Source: JBBTDV01 sp038042605 | GTDB lineage: Bacteria > Bdellovibrionota > UBA1018 | NCBI GenBank assembly: GCA_964358645.1 | Contig: CAYHPW010000060.1 | Location: 1-14,116 of the forward strand | Length of the DNA: 14,116 bases | Direction: 5' to 3' | Shown: positions 14,052 through 14,116 of the stretch, one piece after another | How the letters are laid out: every line of letters begins with the position of its first letter | Numbering within the stretch: position 1 is the stretch's first letter | The notes under the pieces: generated by a model | Seen by the model: the letters and a program-made list of their open reading frames with translations, nothing else | Told to the model about the DNA's origin: nothing | The model's database searches: none | Program-made: the position numbers and the translations under genes

Positions 14052-14116
14052 TATCGAATCCGCTGTGACTCAGACGCCTAAAAAAAAGCAGACGGGTGCC
14101 TGCCAGTATTTGGGTT

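Noticed and set aside
1..14116. CRISPR array, insertion sequence or rRNA
   Set aside because: No regularly spaced repeats, no transposase-like frame with terminal inverted repeats and no rRNA-like stretch were seen; the only tandem repeat is the short coding one at 6381-6413.

Overview
The window looks like the chromosome of a Gram-negative bacterium, probably a proteobacterium or a relative such as Bdellovibrionota. The reasons are a binding-protein-dependent ABC importer with a periplasmic binding protein, an EI24/CysZ-type inner-membrane protein, several exported proteins with signal peptides, and a tRNA-Pro with the bacterial C1:G72 pair and an encoded CCA end. The genus cannot be read from this sequence. 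Genes are tightly packed, many junctions overlap by 4 bp (ATGA), and there is no gene-free stretch longer than about 125 bp.

Layout. (1) Positions 1-1482, minus strand: the N-terminal part of a CPA2 cation/proton antiporter, which runs off the left edge, preceded by an exported alpha/beta hydrolase. (2) 1556-7348, plus strand: an FbpABC-type ABC importer (binding protein, fused double permease, ATPase), coupled by an ATGA overlap to an MFS exporter, which is coupled by another ATGA overlap to a small membrane-anchored protein. A metallo-beta-lactamase-fold hydrolase follows. (3) 7331-9102, minus strand: a secreted START-domain protein and a two-gene cassette. The cassette has an unrecognised 118-residue protein followed by a 212-residue protein with an MqsA/YgiT-like zinc ribbon and a C-terminal ribbon-helix-helix-like segment. 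A near-perfect 20-bp palindrome lies in the cassette promoter, so it resembles an autoregulated toxin-antitoxin or regulatory module. This stretch is visibly richer in A+T than the transporter operon. (4) 9220-13331, plus strand: an EI24-family membrane protein, then a likely operon of an exported protein of unknown function, RdgB/HAM1 nucleotide pyrophosphatase, an amidohydrolase and a creatininase-family protein with a C-terminal membrane anchor. (5) 13420-13497: tRNA-Pro(CGG). (6) 13551-14051, minus strand: the C-terminal half of a TAP/prolyl-aminopeptidase-like hydrolase with a stop codon just upstream, probably a remnant.

How the genes work together. The region 2 operon imports a solute and, by linkage, may export another through the MFS protein; the binding protein lacks the paired tyrosines of classical ferric-binding proteins at the aligned site, so the substrate is uncertain. 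Region 4 combines nucleotide-pool cleaning (RdgB) with two metal-dependent amide/ring hydrolases that are probably cotranscribed. The most promising candidate for something undescribed is the 8111-9156 cassette with its operator.
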